DNA of 39,944 nucleotides from assembly GCA_036447375.1 (NCBI GenBank), contig JAZFUU010000214.1, forward strand, positions 1-39,944, given 5' to 3'. Positions 1 through 7,567 of this stretch are shown here, piece by piece. Numbering within the stretch: the first letter of the stretch is position 1; every line of letters begins with the position of its first letter. The notes under the pieces were generated by a model. The model worked only from the letters and a program-made list of their open reading frames with translations. It had not been told where the DNA came from and did not search any database. Made by a program: the position numbers and the translations under genes. The DNA comes from JACZXC01 sp036447375. Its GTDB lineage: Bacteria > Myxococcota_A > UBA9160 > SMWR01.

Positions 1-1
1 C

Positions 2-82
2 GAACTCGATCAGATGGGGCTCAAGGTCGGCGCGCTGGTTCGGACCGGCGCGATTCGCTTCCAGCTCGCCGTCGATTTCTAG
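2..82 (+). CDS. C-terminal end of an unidentified protein (partial)
   Basis: An open frame enters from the left edge and ends at TAG 80-82. It gives 26 residues ending in LAVDF. The piece is too short to assign a family. Its stop codon overlaps the stop of the minus-strand methyltransferase in one CTAG palindrome, so the two genes converge with no spacer. Codon use resembles the neighbours, so it is probably the end of a real gene. Confidence 0.5.
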   Translation, partial: ELDQMGLKVGALVRTGAIRFQLAVDF

Positions 83-942
83 AGTCGGGCGGTGACGATC
101 CAGGCCGCCGCGCCCATCCGTATCCCCTCGGGAGTGGCAAAGGGGGTCAGCGCCTCAGACACGGCGGCGATGACCGCCGGTCGGGAAGCGTCGCCGGCCT
201 CGCGCAGGGCGGCGCCCAGGGGACCGAGGTTCAGCAGGAATTGCAGCGCCTGCTCGATTCCACCCTTGCCCCCGACGACCAGGGTCTGCTCGATGGACTC
301 GAAGGCGATTTTTTCGAAGCCGGCCCGGGCCAGAATGCTGCGCACCCGGTCGGTGTCGGCGAACGCGAACGGTCCGGGGGCGCCGGGGGACGGCGGGTCC
401 GGCAGCGAAATCTGGGTGGCGGCCGCCGCGAGGGGAGCGCTGAGCCACGGGTTCCGGATCAGCGGCTGCCAGCAGACGAAAGTGAGGCGACCGCTCGCCT
501 TGAGGCCCGATCGGACGTTCGCGAACGCCACCTCGGGATCGGCAAAGAACATGACGCCGAATCGCGAGAAGGCGAGATCGAACGTCCGCGCCGGAAACCG
601 GGCGATCTGGGCATCGGCGTTTTCGAAGTGAACGTTGTCGTGTTGGACGACCCGCTTCTTCGCCTGCTCGAGCATTACGGTCGACACGTCGATGCCTGTG
701 ACCTGGCCCCCCGGGCCGACTCTTTCCCCCAGCTGGACCGTGGTCTGGCCGCAACCGCAGCCCAGGTCGAGGACGCATTCGCCGGGCGCGGGCGCGGCCC
801 GGTCGATCGCGAGCAGGCCCAGCGGGCCGATCTGATCGTCGAGCAGCTCCTGGGCCGCCACCCAGAAAGGTCCCGCCTGTCCGTTCCAGTACTCGATTTG
901 CTGCGTGTTGGGGCCGGCCGCGGCGAGGTCCATGACTTTCAC
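79..942 (-). CDS. Class I SAM-dependent methyltransferase (UbiE/COQ5-like fold)
   Basis: The 287-residue protein has a SAM-binding motif I, VLDLGCGCGQ, near residues 57-66, followed by an acidic motif II (VTGIDVS) and a motif IV-like NADAQ and FDLAFSRFGVMFF segment. These are hallmarks of class I methyltransferases that act on small molecules. The C-terminal third (about residues 180-287) is a variable, probably substrate-binding region. The ATG at 940-942 overlaps the stop of the upstream methyltransferase by four bases (ATGA), so the two are probably translationally coupled. It is the last gene of the minus-strand set aat - methyltransferase - methyltransferase. The substrate cannot be inferred; two adjacent methyltransferases may act in one pathway. 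Confidence 0.85.
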   Translation of the reverse strand: MKVMDLAAAGPNTQQIEYWNGQAGPFWVAAQELLDDQIGPLGLLAIDRAAPAPGECVLDLGCGCGQTTVQLGERVGPGGQVTGIDVSTVMLEQAKKRVVQHDNVHFENADAQIARFPARTFDLAFSRFGVMFFADPEVAFANVRSGLKASGRLTFVCWQPLIRNPWLSAPLAAAATQISLPDPPSPGAPGPFAFADTDRVRSILARAGFEKIAFESIEQTLVVGGKGGIEQALQFLLNLGPLGAALREAGDASRPAVIAAVSEALTPFATPEGIRMGAAAWIVTARL

Positions 943-1604
943 GGGGCGTCGGCCTCGGGCTTCCGACCTCGGTAAAAGGAGACCGAGCCGAGGATCAGCG
1001 AGTGTCGACCCGCCTCGGTCGCGTCCTCGAAGCCGGCTTTGCGAAACATCTCGGGCAGGTTACCGGAAAGATGGTCTGCGAGTTCGTCCCCGCCACTGTG
1101 TGAGTGGTGGAACCATTCGACAAGCCGATGCCTCGAGTGTGAGTGCTGCTCACCGAAGTCGAGGACGTGTAGCTCACCCGCCGGTTTTAGAATCCGGTGG
1201 ATCTCGAGCAGTGTCCGCTCCTTGTCGGTGTGGGTCAGGTGGTGGAACACGAGGCTCGAGACCACGCGGTCGATCGATTCGTTGGCGAAGGGCAGGTCGA
1301 ATGAAAATGCCCGGGTGAGTGGCAGCGCCACATCGGCGCGCCGTGCCTTTCGCGCCGCGATCGCCAGGGCTCCGGGGTCGGGGTCGAGCCCGGCCACCCG
1401 GGCCTCCGGCTGCGCCTCGGCGATCATCAGCGTCAGGGTCGCCGTGGCACAGCCGAGATCCAGGACCGTGTGGTTCGGTTCGATCCGAGCCTGATCGATC
1501 AGGCGCCGCTTGACGCGGCCCGCGCGCAGGAGCCAACAGAGCCCATCGTATAGGGGGGTCAGCCACTCGGCGCCGAGGGCCGGAGTGTACGTGGTAGGTG
1601 CCAT
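939..1604 (-). CDS. Class I SAM-dependent methyltransferase
   Basis: The protein of about 221 residues carries motif I VLDLGCATAT, motif II VAGLDPDPGALAIA and the segment VVSSLVFHHL, followed by LLEIHRILKPAGELHVLDFGE. This is the standard order of a UbiE-type class I methyltransferase. I place the start at ATG 1602-1604 because a GAAAGG ribosome-binding site lies seven bases upstream. A longer in-frame start at 1647-1649 directly follows the aat stop but lacks a clear binding site and would add 15 unusual residues. It lies downstream of aat and overlaps the next methyltransferase by four bases. The substrate is unknown. Confidence 0.85.
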   Translation of the reverse strand: MAPTTYTPALGAEWLTPLYDGLCWLLRAGRVKRRLIDQARIEPNHTVLDLGCATATLTLMIAEAQPEARVAGLDPDPGALAIAARKARRADVALPLTRAFSFDLPFANESIDRVVSSLVFHHLTHTDKERTLLEIHRILKPAGELHVLDFGEQHSHSRHRLVEWFHHSHSGGDELADHLSGNLPEMFRKAGFEDATEAGRHSLILGSVSFYRGRKPEADAP

Positions 1605-1649
1605 CGTCGTGCCTTTCGGCGGGCGCGCATCGGGGACGGTCCCTTCCAT

Positions 1650-2399
1650 TTAACCCGCCGATGGAAGCTTTTCAAGTCCGCGACGAGAACGCTTCCCCAG
1701 ATCGTCGAGGGTTGTCGGGTCGAAGCGCCAGGCCCCGCGGCGGGTCTCCCGATCCAGCGAACTTGCCAGCGTCTCGCCGAATTCGTCGCGGCTGCAGTGT
1801 CTGGCACCGAAGCGCGCCAGGTGTTCCGTGTAGACCTGGCAGTCGACCAGGTCGAATCCCCAGGCCTCGAGCTGAGCCACCAACGCGACGAAGGCCAGCT
1901 TCGACGCGTTCGAGCGCAGGGCGAACATCGACTCGCCGAAGAAGCATCCGCCCAGCGACACGCCGTACAGACCCCCGACCAGTTCCTCCCCATCCCAGGC
2001 CTCCGCCGAATGCGCAAAGCCGAGGCTGTGGAGCCGACAATAGGCGCGGAGCATGTCGTCGGTAATCCAGGTGCCGGGTTCGTCCGGACGTTCGACCTGC
2101 GAACACGCCGTCACGACTCGTTCGAAGCCGGTGTCGAGCTTCAGGTCGAAGGGCGCGCGACGAATCGCCTTCTCGAGGCTTCGCGACACCCGCAGCTCCG
2201 AAGGGACCAGCACCATGCGTGGATCCGGCGCGTGCCAGAGAATGGGTTGGCCCTCCTCGTACCACGGGAAGATCCCGAGGGAGTACGCCAGTAGCAGTCG
2301 CTCGGGTTCCAGATCCCCCCCGACAGCCAGCAGCCCCGAAGCGTCTGCGTGTTCGGGGGGCGGGAACCCGAGGCTGCTGTCCAGGCGATACACGGTCAT
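1650..2399 (-). CDS. aat: Leucyl/phenylalanyl-tRNA--protein transferase
   Basis: This enzyme adds Leu or Phe from aminoacyl-tRNA to proteins with N-terminal Arg or Lys, marking them for ClpS/ClpAP in the bacterial N-degron pathway. The 249-residue protein has the family blocks FPPPEHADASGLLAVGGDL, LGIFPWY, PILWHAPDPRMVL, WITDDMLRAYCRLH, GGLYGVSLGGCFFGESMF and DCQVYTEHLARFGA, in the usual order and at the usual length. The start is ATG 2397-2399; the frame continues upstream but that part is not Aat-like. An AGGAG lies 13 bases upstream, farther than usual. It is the first gene of a minus-strand set with two methyltransferases and is divergent from the SDR gene at 2527. Confidence 0.96.
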   Translation of the reverse strand: MTVYRLDSSLGFPPPEHADASGLLAVGGDLEPERLLLAYSLGIFPWYEEGQPILWHAPDPRMVLVPSELRVSRSLEKAIRRAPFDLKLDTGFERVVTACSQVERPDEPGTWITDDMLRAYCRLHSLGFAHSAEAWDGEELVGGLYGVSLGGCFFGESMFALRSNASKLAFVALVAQLEAWGFDLVDCQVYTEHLARFGARHCSRDEFGETLASSLDRETRRGAWRFDPTTLDDLGKRSRRGLEKLPSAG

Positions 2400-2434
2400 G
2401 CGCGATTTGGGACTCCTGATGTGTCCGGTGTGTT

Positions 2435-2440
2435 TATAAT
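2435..2440 (+). promoter_or_regulatory. Putative -10 element (TATAAT) for the leader ORF and SDR gene
   Basis: A perfect TATAAT sits in the 127-bp divergent gap between aat and the SDR gene. The best -35 (TTGGGA at 2407-2412) is 22 bp upstream, which is too far, so an activator or a weak -35 would be needed. A start site near 2447 would give a leader of about 80 nt containing the short ORF at 2465-2530. The AT-rich segment could also serve aat on the other strand. Confidence 0.4.
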
Positions 2441-2464
2441 GACCGCCCCGCGACGGCGGAGCGA

Positions 2465-2530
2465 ATGACCATGACGACAGCGTCTCGGGTTCCCGCCGAC
2501 GAGGCGCGCAGGATGGGAGGTCCCTCGTGA
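2465..2530 (+). CDS. Possible 21-residue leader ORF coupled to the SDR gene
   Basis: ATG 2465 has a GGAG four to seven bases upstream and opens a 21-codon frame whose TGA (2528-2530) overlaps the GTG start of the SDR gene (2527) in a GTGA junction. The same overlap type joins real genes elsewhere in this window. The peptide starts MTMTTASRVPADEARR and has no run of one amino acid that would suggest classical attenuation. It may serve only to deliver ribosomes to the downstream start. It could also be chance; no homology can be judged at this length. Confidence 0.3.
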   Translation: MTMTTASRVPADEARRMGGPS

Positions 2531-3297
2531 TTCTCGATCGATTTCGTCTCGATGGAAAAGTGGCGATCGTAACCGGAGCCGGCCGCGGTATCGGCGAGGG
2601 AGCCGCCCTGGCCTTCGCCGAGCTCGGCGCCAATGTGGTGTGCGCCGCGCGTACCCCGGAGCAGATCGAGGCCGTGGCGGAGAAAGTCCGGGAACGCGGA
2701 GGGCGTGCCCTGGCCGTGCCCTGCGACGTCATGGAGACGGCCCAGCTCGACGAGGTCGTGGCCCAGACGCTCAAGGAGTTCGATCGCATCGACATTCTCG
2801 TCAACAACGCGGGCGGTACGCCGCCCAGACCGGCCCTCGACACCAGCGAAGAGATGTTCGACGCGGCGTTTCACTTCAACGTGACCACGGCCTTTGCGCT
2901 CAGCCGGCGAGCGATTCCCCACATGCTCAAGGCGGGCGGGGGATCGATCGTGAACATTTCCTCGGCGGCGGGGCGTCTGCCCCAGGGGAATTTCGTCGCG
3001 TACGGGACCGCAAAAGCCGCGCTCTCGTTCATGACGCGGCAGCTCGCCGCCGAGTTTGCCCCCGACGTACGTGTCAACGCCATCGCCGTGGGCGCCGTGG
3101 AGACCTCGGCTCTGGCGCCGTTCTTGAATGACGAAGTGCGCGGCGCCATGGAGAACCTGACGCCGATGAAGCGGATCGGGCAGGTGGAGGATATCGCTCT
3201 GGCCGTGCTGTATCTGGCGTCCCCCGCCTCGGGCTGGGTCACGGGAAAGGTGATGGAGGTGGACGGCGGCACGGAAGCCACGAACTGGCCGTTTTAA
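2527..3297 (+). CDS. Short-chain dehydrogenase/reductase (FabG / hydroxysteroid-dehydrogenase type)
   Basis: This is a classical SDR of 256 residues. The cofactor motif TGAGRGIG is at 16-23, NNAG at 93-96, the catalytic Ser near 146 in NISSAAG, and Tyr159-x3-Lys163 in YGTAK. The spacing of 13 between Ser and Tyr and the end VDGGTEATNWPF are typical. R43 after strand beta2 (AART) suggests NADP(H) preference. The start is GTG 2527 with GGGAGG six bases upstream. The family reduces or oxidises keto/hydroxy groups, so it could be a ketoacyl-ACP/CoA reductase; the nearby fatty-acid operon lacks one. It is separated from that operon by nagZ on the other strand, so a link is only inference. Confidence 0.9.
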   Translation: MILDRFRLDGKVAIVTGAGRGIGEGAALAFAELGANVVCAARTPEQIEAVAEKVRERGGRALAVPCDVMETAQLDEVVAQTLKEFDRIDILVNNAGGTPPRPALDTSEEMFDAAFHFNVTTAFALSRRAIPHMLKAGGGSIVNISSAAGRLPQGNFVAYGTAKAALSFMTRQLAAEFAPDVRVNAIAVGAVETSALAPFLNDEVRGAMENLTPMKRIGQVEDIALAVLYLASPASGWVTGKVMEVDGGTEATNWPF

Positions 3298-3320
3298 CGC
3301 AGACGCCCCGCCGGTTTGTT

Positions 3321-4352
3321 TTAGCGCAGGCGTTCCGCCAGCTCCTGGTGCTCCGGGTAGGGAGGCGTTCCCCCGGCGGCGAACCTCCCGCCGGAGTGGC
3401 GGCCCTTGAATGCCGCGACGTGTTCGAGAGCGGGTGCGAGCAGGGTGTCCTCTGACGCCTCCAGCGCTGCGAGCACCCGGTCGCGCAGGTCCGAGCGCTT
3501 GCAGACCAGCACGGAATCCACCCCCGCCTCCAGGGCGGCCCGCGTGCCGACCTCGGGCGGGAAACGATCCGCGATCGCCGCCATCTCGAAGTCGTCGGCG
3601 AACACGAGCCCGGTGAAGCCGACCTCGCCTCGCAGCAGCTCGAGGGACTCGCGGGCGAAGGTCGCGGGGACCTCCCGGTTCAGTTTCGACATCAGGATGT
3701 GTGCCGTCATCACGGCTGCGACGCCGGCTTCGACGGCGGCCCGAAACGGGGGGAGTTCGACCGAGCGCAATCGCTCCAGATCGTGATCGATTCGCGGTAG
3801 CTCGAAGTGGCTGTCGACCGCAGTGTCGCCGTGTCCGGGAAAATGCTTTGCACAGGCGGCCACGCCCTGGTCCTGGATCGCTTCGACGAAAGCCGCCGCA
3901 TGCCGGCCCACGTCTTCGGCGTTGCGGGAGAAGCTGCGATCTCCGATCACCGGATTGTCCGGATTCGTGTCCACGTCGACGACCGGTGCGAAGTTGAGGT
4001 CGACGCGCAGGTCGGCGAGCTCGCGACCCAGGGCCCGGGCGACGGCGCGGGTGTCGTCGATGGAGTCGCGCTCCCCCAGTCGCCGCATCGGCGGCCACTC
4101 GGTCCAGGGCGCCCGAAGCCGCTGTACCCGACCCCCCTCCTGGTCGATCGCAACGGTAAGTGGCGCAGAGGAGGGCGCTCGATCGTGCAATTCGTCCACA
4201 AGGCTCCGGACCTGCTCCGGATCGCAAAGGTTTCGCGCGAACAAGACCACTCCACCGATGCGCCCCTGGCCGATCAGCTCGGCGAGGTCGGCTGGGAGCC
4301 GGGTTCCCTCGAAGCCCGTGAAAAGGATCTGGCCGGGTTGCTCGCTCGCCAT
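3321..4352 (-). CDS. nagZ: Glycoside hydrolase family 3 beta-N-acetylhexosaminidase, NagZ-type
   Basis: NagZ removes GlcNAc from anhydromuropeptides in cytoplasmic peptidoglycan recycling. The 343-residue protein starts MASEQPGQILFTGFEGTRL and contains VAIDQEGGRVQRL, NFAPVVDVDTNP and the family signature AKHFPGHGDTAVDSH, which carries the general acid/base His on a mobile loop. The nucleophile Asp is in FADDFEM. It has no signal peptide, as expected for the cytoplasmic enzyme. I chose ATG 4350-4352 because this gives the normal NagZ N-terminus; in-frame codons reach TTG 4428-4430, but those residues are not NagZ-like and run into the fatty-acid operon promoter. No good Shine-Dalgarno is seen. 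It converges with the SDR gene with 23 bases between the stops. Confidence 0.93.
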   Translation of the reverse strand: MASEQPGQILFTGFEGTRLPADLAELIGQGRIGGVVLFARNLCDPEQVRSLVDELHDRAPSSAPLTVAIDQEGGRVQRLRAPWTEWPPMRRLGERDSIDDTRAVARALGRELADLRVDLNFAPVVDVDTNPDNPVIGDRSFSRNAEDVGRHAAAFVEAIQDQGVAACAKHFPGHGDTAVDSHFELPRIDHDLERLRSVELPPFRAAVEAGVAAVMTAHILMSKLNREVPATFARESLELLRGEVGFTGLVFADDFEMAAIADRFPPEVGTRAALEAGVDSVLVCKRSDLRDRVLAALEASEDTLLAPALEHVAAFKGRHSGGRFAAGGTPPYPEHQELAERLR

Positions 4353-4421
4353 CGAAAGGAGCTTAGCGGTGAGGATCGAAGTGAAATGGGGTGAAAAGGA
4401 CTCATTTCGGTTGGAGTCGCT

Positions 4422-4449
4422 TTGACTCAATAAAAAAATGACTTACAGT
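4422..4449 (+). promoter_or_regulatory. Predicted sigma-70 promoter of the fatty-acid/acyl-chain operon
   Basis: TTGACT (4422-4427) and TACAGT (4444-4449) are separated by 16 bp with an A-rich spacer, a strong match to the housekeeping consensus in an otherwise GC-rich sequence. Transcription from about 4456 would give a leader of about 105 nt before the first gene at 4562. A GGGGAG/CTCCCC hairpin (about 4477-4500) lies in that leader. Confidence 0.6.
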
Positions 4450-4451
4450 CA
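4439..4451. promoter_or_regulatory. Palindromic operator candidate over the -10 (TGACT-TAC-AGTCA)
   Basis: A perfect 5-3-5 inverted repeat contains the -10 hexamer, so a bound protein would block RNA polymerase. Further GACT/AGTC half-sites lie at 4399-4403 (GACTC), 4414-4418 (GAGTC), 4424-4428 (GACTC) and 4452-4455. The likely ligand is a dimeric repressor. The TetR-type protein encoded at the end of the same operon (16134-16781) is the obvious candidate, but this link is inference. Confidence 0.5.
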
Positions 4452-4561
4452 GACTTCCCTGGGACACCGGCTGGAGGGGAGCGCTGTACTCTTCTCCCCG
4501 TGCTCGAAGACTCGGGGGTGTGAAGCGTTTCCGAACGATGTTTTGAAGCACGGAGCGACGA

Positions 4562-5530
4562 ATGGGGGCGCGGGTGACGACCGAGTTCGATCGCGATACC
4601 TGGGCTGTGATCCTCGGCGGATCCAGCGGCTTTGGTCTGGCAACGGCGCACAAGCTGGCCGAACAGGGAATGAGCCTGTGTGTTGTGCACCGCGATCGCC
4701 GCGGGGCCATGGCGAGAATCGAGCCCGAGTTCGAGAAGATCCGGGGAACCGGGGCATCGCTGCTCACCTTCAACCTCGACGCGCTCAACCCGGGGAAGCG
4801 CGATGAGGTCCTCGATGCCCTGGCGACCGCACTCGAGGGAGAGGCGCGCGTTCGGTTGCTGCTGCACTCGATCGCCTTCGGCAACCTGAAGCTGTTGGTG
4901 CCCGAACCCGCGGGCATCGACTCCGACCGGGCCGAGGCGACGGCAAAGCTGGCGGCAGCCGTGGGAGTCGACGCCGAGCGCATGCGCGGAGCCGTTGACG
5001 ATCTTTTCGGCAGTGGAGTGGACCGGCTCCACTCGTTGACCCGAGCACCGGAATACCCCCAGCGCTACCTGGACGACGATGATTTCAGCCGAACCATCTA
5101 CAGCATGGGGACCAGCCTGCTGGGCTGGACACAGTCTCTGCTGGAGCGCGGCATGTTCGCCGCCGATGCCCGGGTGCTGGGTCTCACCAGCGAGGGCAAT
5201 TCGGTGGCCTGGAAGGGATACGCGGCGGTCGCGGCCGCCAAGGTCGCACTCGAATCGTTGGCACGCTCGATGGCGGTGGAGCTGGCACCCCATGGGGTCC
5301 GCTCCAACGTGGTTCAGGCGGGTATCACCGAAACCCCCGCCCTCCGGGCGATTCCGGGCAGCGAACATCTCAAGGCCCAGGCGCGCGGTCGCAATCCCTT
5401 CGGCCGGCTGACCACCCCCCGCGACGTCGCCAACGTCATTTCCTTGCTGTGCACCGACGATGCCGCCTGGATCAACGGCGAAGTCATTCGGGTCGACGGC
5501 GGCGAGCACGTTTCCGGGGCGATTCGATGA
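4562..5530 (+). CDS. Enoyl-ACP reductase-like SDR (FabI-type), first gene of the acyl-chain operon
   Basis: The 322-residue SDR has GGSSGFG (19-25) for NAD(P) binding and LHSIAFG (101-107), a close match to the SIAFA signature of FabI enoyl-ACP reductases. A Tyr220-x6-Lys227 pair has FabI spacing rather than the x3 of ordinary SDRs. It ends in an SDR-like GEVIRVDGGEHVSG. It is about 60 residues longer than FabI because of an insertion around residues 112-175. The predicted role is the last reduction of each elongation cycle (enoyl to acyl). The start is ATG 4562 with GGAG six bases upstream. It overlaps the KAS III gene by four bases (ATGA). It could use an unusual enoyl substrate because of the insertion. 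Confidence 0.82.
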   Translation: MGARVTTEFDRDTWAVILGGSSGFGLATAHKLAEQGMSLCVVHRDRRGAMARIEPEFEKIRGTGASLLTFNLDALNPGKRDEVLDALATALEGEARVRLLLHSIAFGNLKLLVPEPAGIDSDRAEATAKLAAAVGVDAERMRGAVDDLFGSGVDRLHSLTRAPEYPQRYLDDDDFSRTIYSMGTSLLGWTQSLLERGMFAADARVLGLTSEGNSVAWKGYAAVAAAKVALESLARSMAVELAPHGVRSNVVQAGITETPALRAIPGSEHLKAQARGRNPFGRLTTPRDVANVISLLCTDDAAWINGEVIRVDGGEHVSGAIR

Positions 5531-6522
5531 CCCTCTCGCTGCACGGTCTCGGGCACAGCCATCCCGAAAACGAGATCACGAATCGCTTTCTCGAGGATCT
5601 CGACATCGGTACCAGCGACGAGTGGATCCTCGAACGGGTGGGCATCCGCTCGCGACGCACCGTGCTTCCGCTCGACTACATCCGCGAGACGCGCAACCGG
5701 GATCCGCGAGAGGCCATCGAGGCGGCGGTGATCTCCAACGCCGATCTCGGTCGCAGGGCCGCGGAACTCGCGATCGCCCGGGCCGGAATCGACAAGAGCG
5801 AAATCGGAATGGTGATCTCCGGCGCCTCGGCCGCCGATACCGCCAGTCCCGCCGAGGCGTGCAACGTGGCCCGCGCTCTCGGTCTCGAGGTTCCGGCCTT
5901 CGACGTCAATTCGGCCTGCACGAGCTTCTTCGTGCAGATGAATCTGCTGACGCGCATGCAGTCGGACCAGCTTCCCGACTACGTACTACTGGTGGCTCCA
6001 GACTGTCTGACCAAGACGGTGGACTACTCCGACCGGTCGGCGGCGGTTCTGTGGGGCGATGCCGCGGGCGCGGCGGTCGTCTCCACACGCCACCCGGGTC
6101 GCGCGCGCGTGCTGGGGTCCACCCTGGAATCGAGCCCCGCCGGAAACGACAAGGTGGTCGTGCCGCGCATCGGCCACTTCCGTCAGGACGGCCGAACCGT
6201 CCAGACCTTCGGCATCAAGCGCCACGTACGCTGCCTGAGGAGCCTCCGCGACCGGCTCCGGGTAGAGGATCGCCGCTTCCACTTCGTCGGACACCAGGCC
6301 AATCGGCTCATGCTCGACTCGGTGTGCAACCAGGTCGGTATACCCGCGGAGCTTCATCACAGCAACGTCGAGTGGTTCGGGAACACCGGCGCGGCGGGAG
6401 CGGTCTCGGTGGTCTCGATGCAGTGGGAGAAATGGACCCCACTCGACGACATCGCCGTGGTCGGCGTCGGCTCGGGACTCACCTGGTCCGGCTATCTCCT
6501 GCGCTTCGAGGTGGGGTCGTGA
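5527..6522 (+). CDS. 3-oxoacyl-ACP synthase III (KAS III / FabH-like)
   Basis: KAS III condenses an acyl-CoA starter with malonyl-ACP. The 331-residue protein has the complete triad Cys131 (DVNSACTSF), His256 (GHQANRLML) and Asn286 (GNTGAAGAVSV), with the spacing of E. coli FabH. The N-terminal segment ITNRFLEDLDIGTSDEWI and GIRSRRTV is also typical. The start is ATG 5527, inside the stop of the preceding gene; the frame is open further upstream but that part is not KAS-like. The next gene starts by a GTGA overlap. It probably primes the dedicated pathway; starter specificity is not readable. It lies between the enoyl reductase and two dehydratases, so the cycle genes are co-translated. Confidence 0.93.
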   Translation: MTLSLHGLGHSHPENEITNRFLEDLDIGTSDEWILERVGIRSRRTVLPLDYIRETRNRDPREAIEAAVISNADLGRRAAELAIARAGIDKSEIGMVISGASAADTASPAEACNVARALGLEVPAFDVNSACTSFFVQMNLLTRMQSDQLPDYVLLVAPDCLTKTVDYSDRSAAVLWGDAAGAAVVSTRHPGRARVLGSTLESSPAGNDKVVVPRIGHFRQDGRTVQTFGIKRHVRCLRSLRDRLRVEDRRFHFVGHQANRLMLDSVCNQVGIPAELHHSNVEWFGNTGAAGAVSVVSMQWEKWTPLDDIAVVGVGSGLTWSGYLLRFEVGS

Positions 6523-7109
6523 ACTACAAGGAGTTCCTCGGGCGCAAGAACTTTGCCAAAGACGATTTGCTGGCATTCGGTCACGGGACCCTGGTGTCCG
6601 ATGCGCCGGAACACTTCGAAGCCCGTCTTCCGCTACCGCCCATGCTCATGGTCGACCGGATCCAGCAGATCCAGCGCGAGGGATCCCGTGGGCGAATCGT
6701 GGCGGAACGCGACGTGGCCCTCGACGACTGGTTCTTTCAATGCCACTTCCTCGGGGATCCGGTCCAGCCCGGGTGCCTGGGGGTCGACGGGGTCTGGCAG
6801 CTACTCGGCTTCTTCATCGCCTGGAGCGGCGGTCTCGGCGCGGGCCGGGCCCTGGGATGCGGCGAGGTGGAGTTCTTTGGACAGATCCGACCCCACGACC
6901 GGTTGATCCGCTACGAGATCGACGTCCGACGCTACACACGGATACCGCGGGCCGGAGCCTGCATGGTGATCGGCGATGCCACGCTGCTCGTCGACGATGA
7001 GCCGATCTACACGATCCGGGGGGCGAAGGTGGGCACCTTCCGCGACATCCGCTACCCCGATTATCCGAATCCCTCCGAGCGATCGCGGGGCGGGAGGATG
7101 GAGCGGTGA
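6519..7109 (+). CDS. FabA-like 3-hydroxyacyl-ACP dehydratase
   Basis: The 196-residue hot-dog-fold protein contains LPLPPMLMVDRI and the active-site block CHFLGDPVQPGCLGVDGVWQ, with His76 and Asp90. This Asp, rather than the Glu of FabZ, and the GCLGxDxxWQ context are FabA-like; FabA both dehydrates and isomerises 3-hydroxydecanoyl-ACP. Isomerase activity here is possible but not proven by the sequence. The start is GTG 6519 with a purine-rich GAGGTGGGG upstream, overlapping the KAS III stop. The N-terminus (VNYKEFLGRKNFAKDDLLAF) is also FabA-like. It is followed by a FabZ-like gene through another GTGA overlap, so the operon holds both dehydratase classes. Confidence 0.9.
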   Translation: MNYKEFLGRKNFAKDDLLAFGHGTLVSDAPEHFEARLPLPPMLMVDRIQQIQREGSRGRIVAERDVALDDWFFQCHFLGDPVQPGCLGVDGVWQLLGFFIAWSGGLGAGRALGCGEVEFFGQIRPHDRLIRYEIDVRRYTRIPRAGACMVIGDATLLVDDEPIYTIRGAKVGTFRDIRYPDYPNPSERSRGGRMER

Positions 7110-7567
7110 CGCGGTCGGGCCTGACGGCGGAACAGGTGCTGGCGCGGATTCCGCAGCGAGAGCCCTTTCGCTTCATCGACGAGATCCTGGAACTCGACCC
7201 GGAACATATCGTCGCCGCCTATCGCTTCCGGCCCGAGGCCGATTTTTACCGCGGCCACTTTCCGGGACAGCCGATTACGCCGGGGGCGCTTCTGATCGAG
7301 ACGATGGCCCAGGCGGCAGTGGTGGCCCTGGGCATCTTCCTGGTGTCCATCGAGGAGTCGAGTGACGACCTGGACAAACTCGTCACACTCTTCACCGACG
7401 CGAACGTGGAATTCTCGGGCGCGGTGAATCCGGGCGACCGCGTGACGGTTCACGGAACCAAGGTGTTCTTCCGACGGCGCAAGCTTCGCTCTTTGGCGGA
7501 GATGCGCCTGGCCGATGGGAGCGTGGTCTGTAGCGGCACGCTCTCCGGGATGGGGGTGCCCCGATGA
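7106..7567 (+). CDS. FabZ-like 3-hydroxyacyl-ACP dehydratase
   Basis: The 153-residue single hot-dog protein has the block GHFPGQPITPGALLIETMAQ with catalytic His51 and Glu65, the FabZ pair. It is preceded by IPQREPFRFIDEI, which resembles the FabZ N-terminus LPHRYPFLLVDR. It would dehydrate 3-hydroxyacyl-ACP to trans-2-enoyl-ACP. The start GTG 7106 overlaps the stop of the FabA-like gene, and its stop overlaps the ATG of the KAS II gene. The presence of two dehydratases suggests either two steps with different chain lengths or a heteromeric enzyme, as in some polyene and polyunsaturated lipid systems; the sequence does not decide. Confidence 0.92.
   Translation: MTRSGLTAEQVLARIPQREPFRFIDEILELDPEHIVAAYRFRPEADFYRGHFPGQPITPGALLIETMAQAAVVALGIFLVSIEESSDDLDKLVTLFTDANVEFSGAVNPGDRVTVHGTKVFFRRRKLRSLAEMRLADGSVVCSGTLSGMGVPR

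Noticed and set aside
3298..3320. Terminator hairpin between the SDR gene and nagZ
   Set aside because: Only AACGC/GCGTT with mismatches is present; the stem is too weak to call.
4427..5509. Minus-strand frame of 360 codons opposite the enoyl reductase
   Set aside because: Antisense to a gene with intact SDR motifs and starting inside the next gene; no support.
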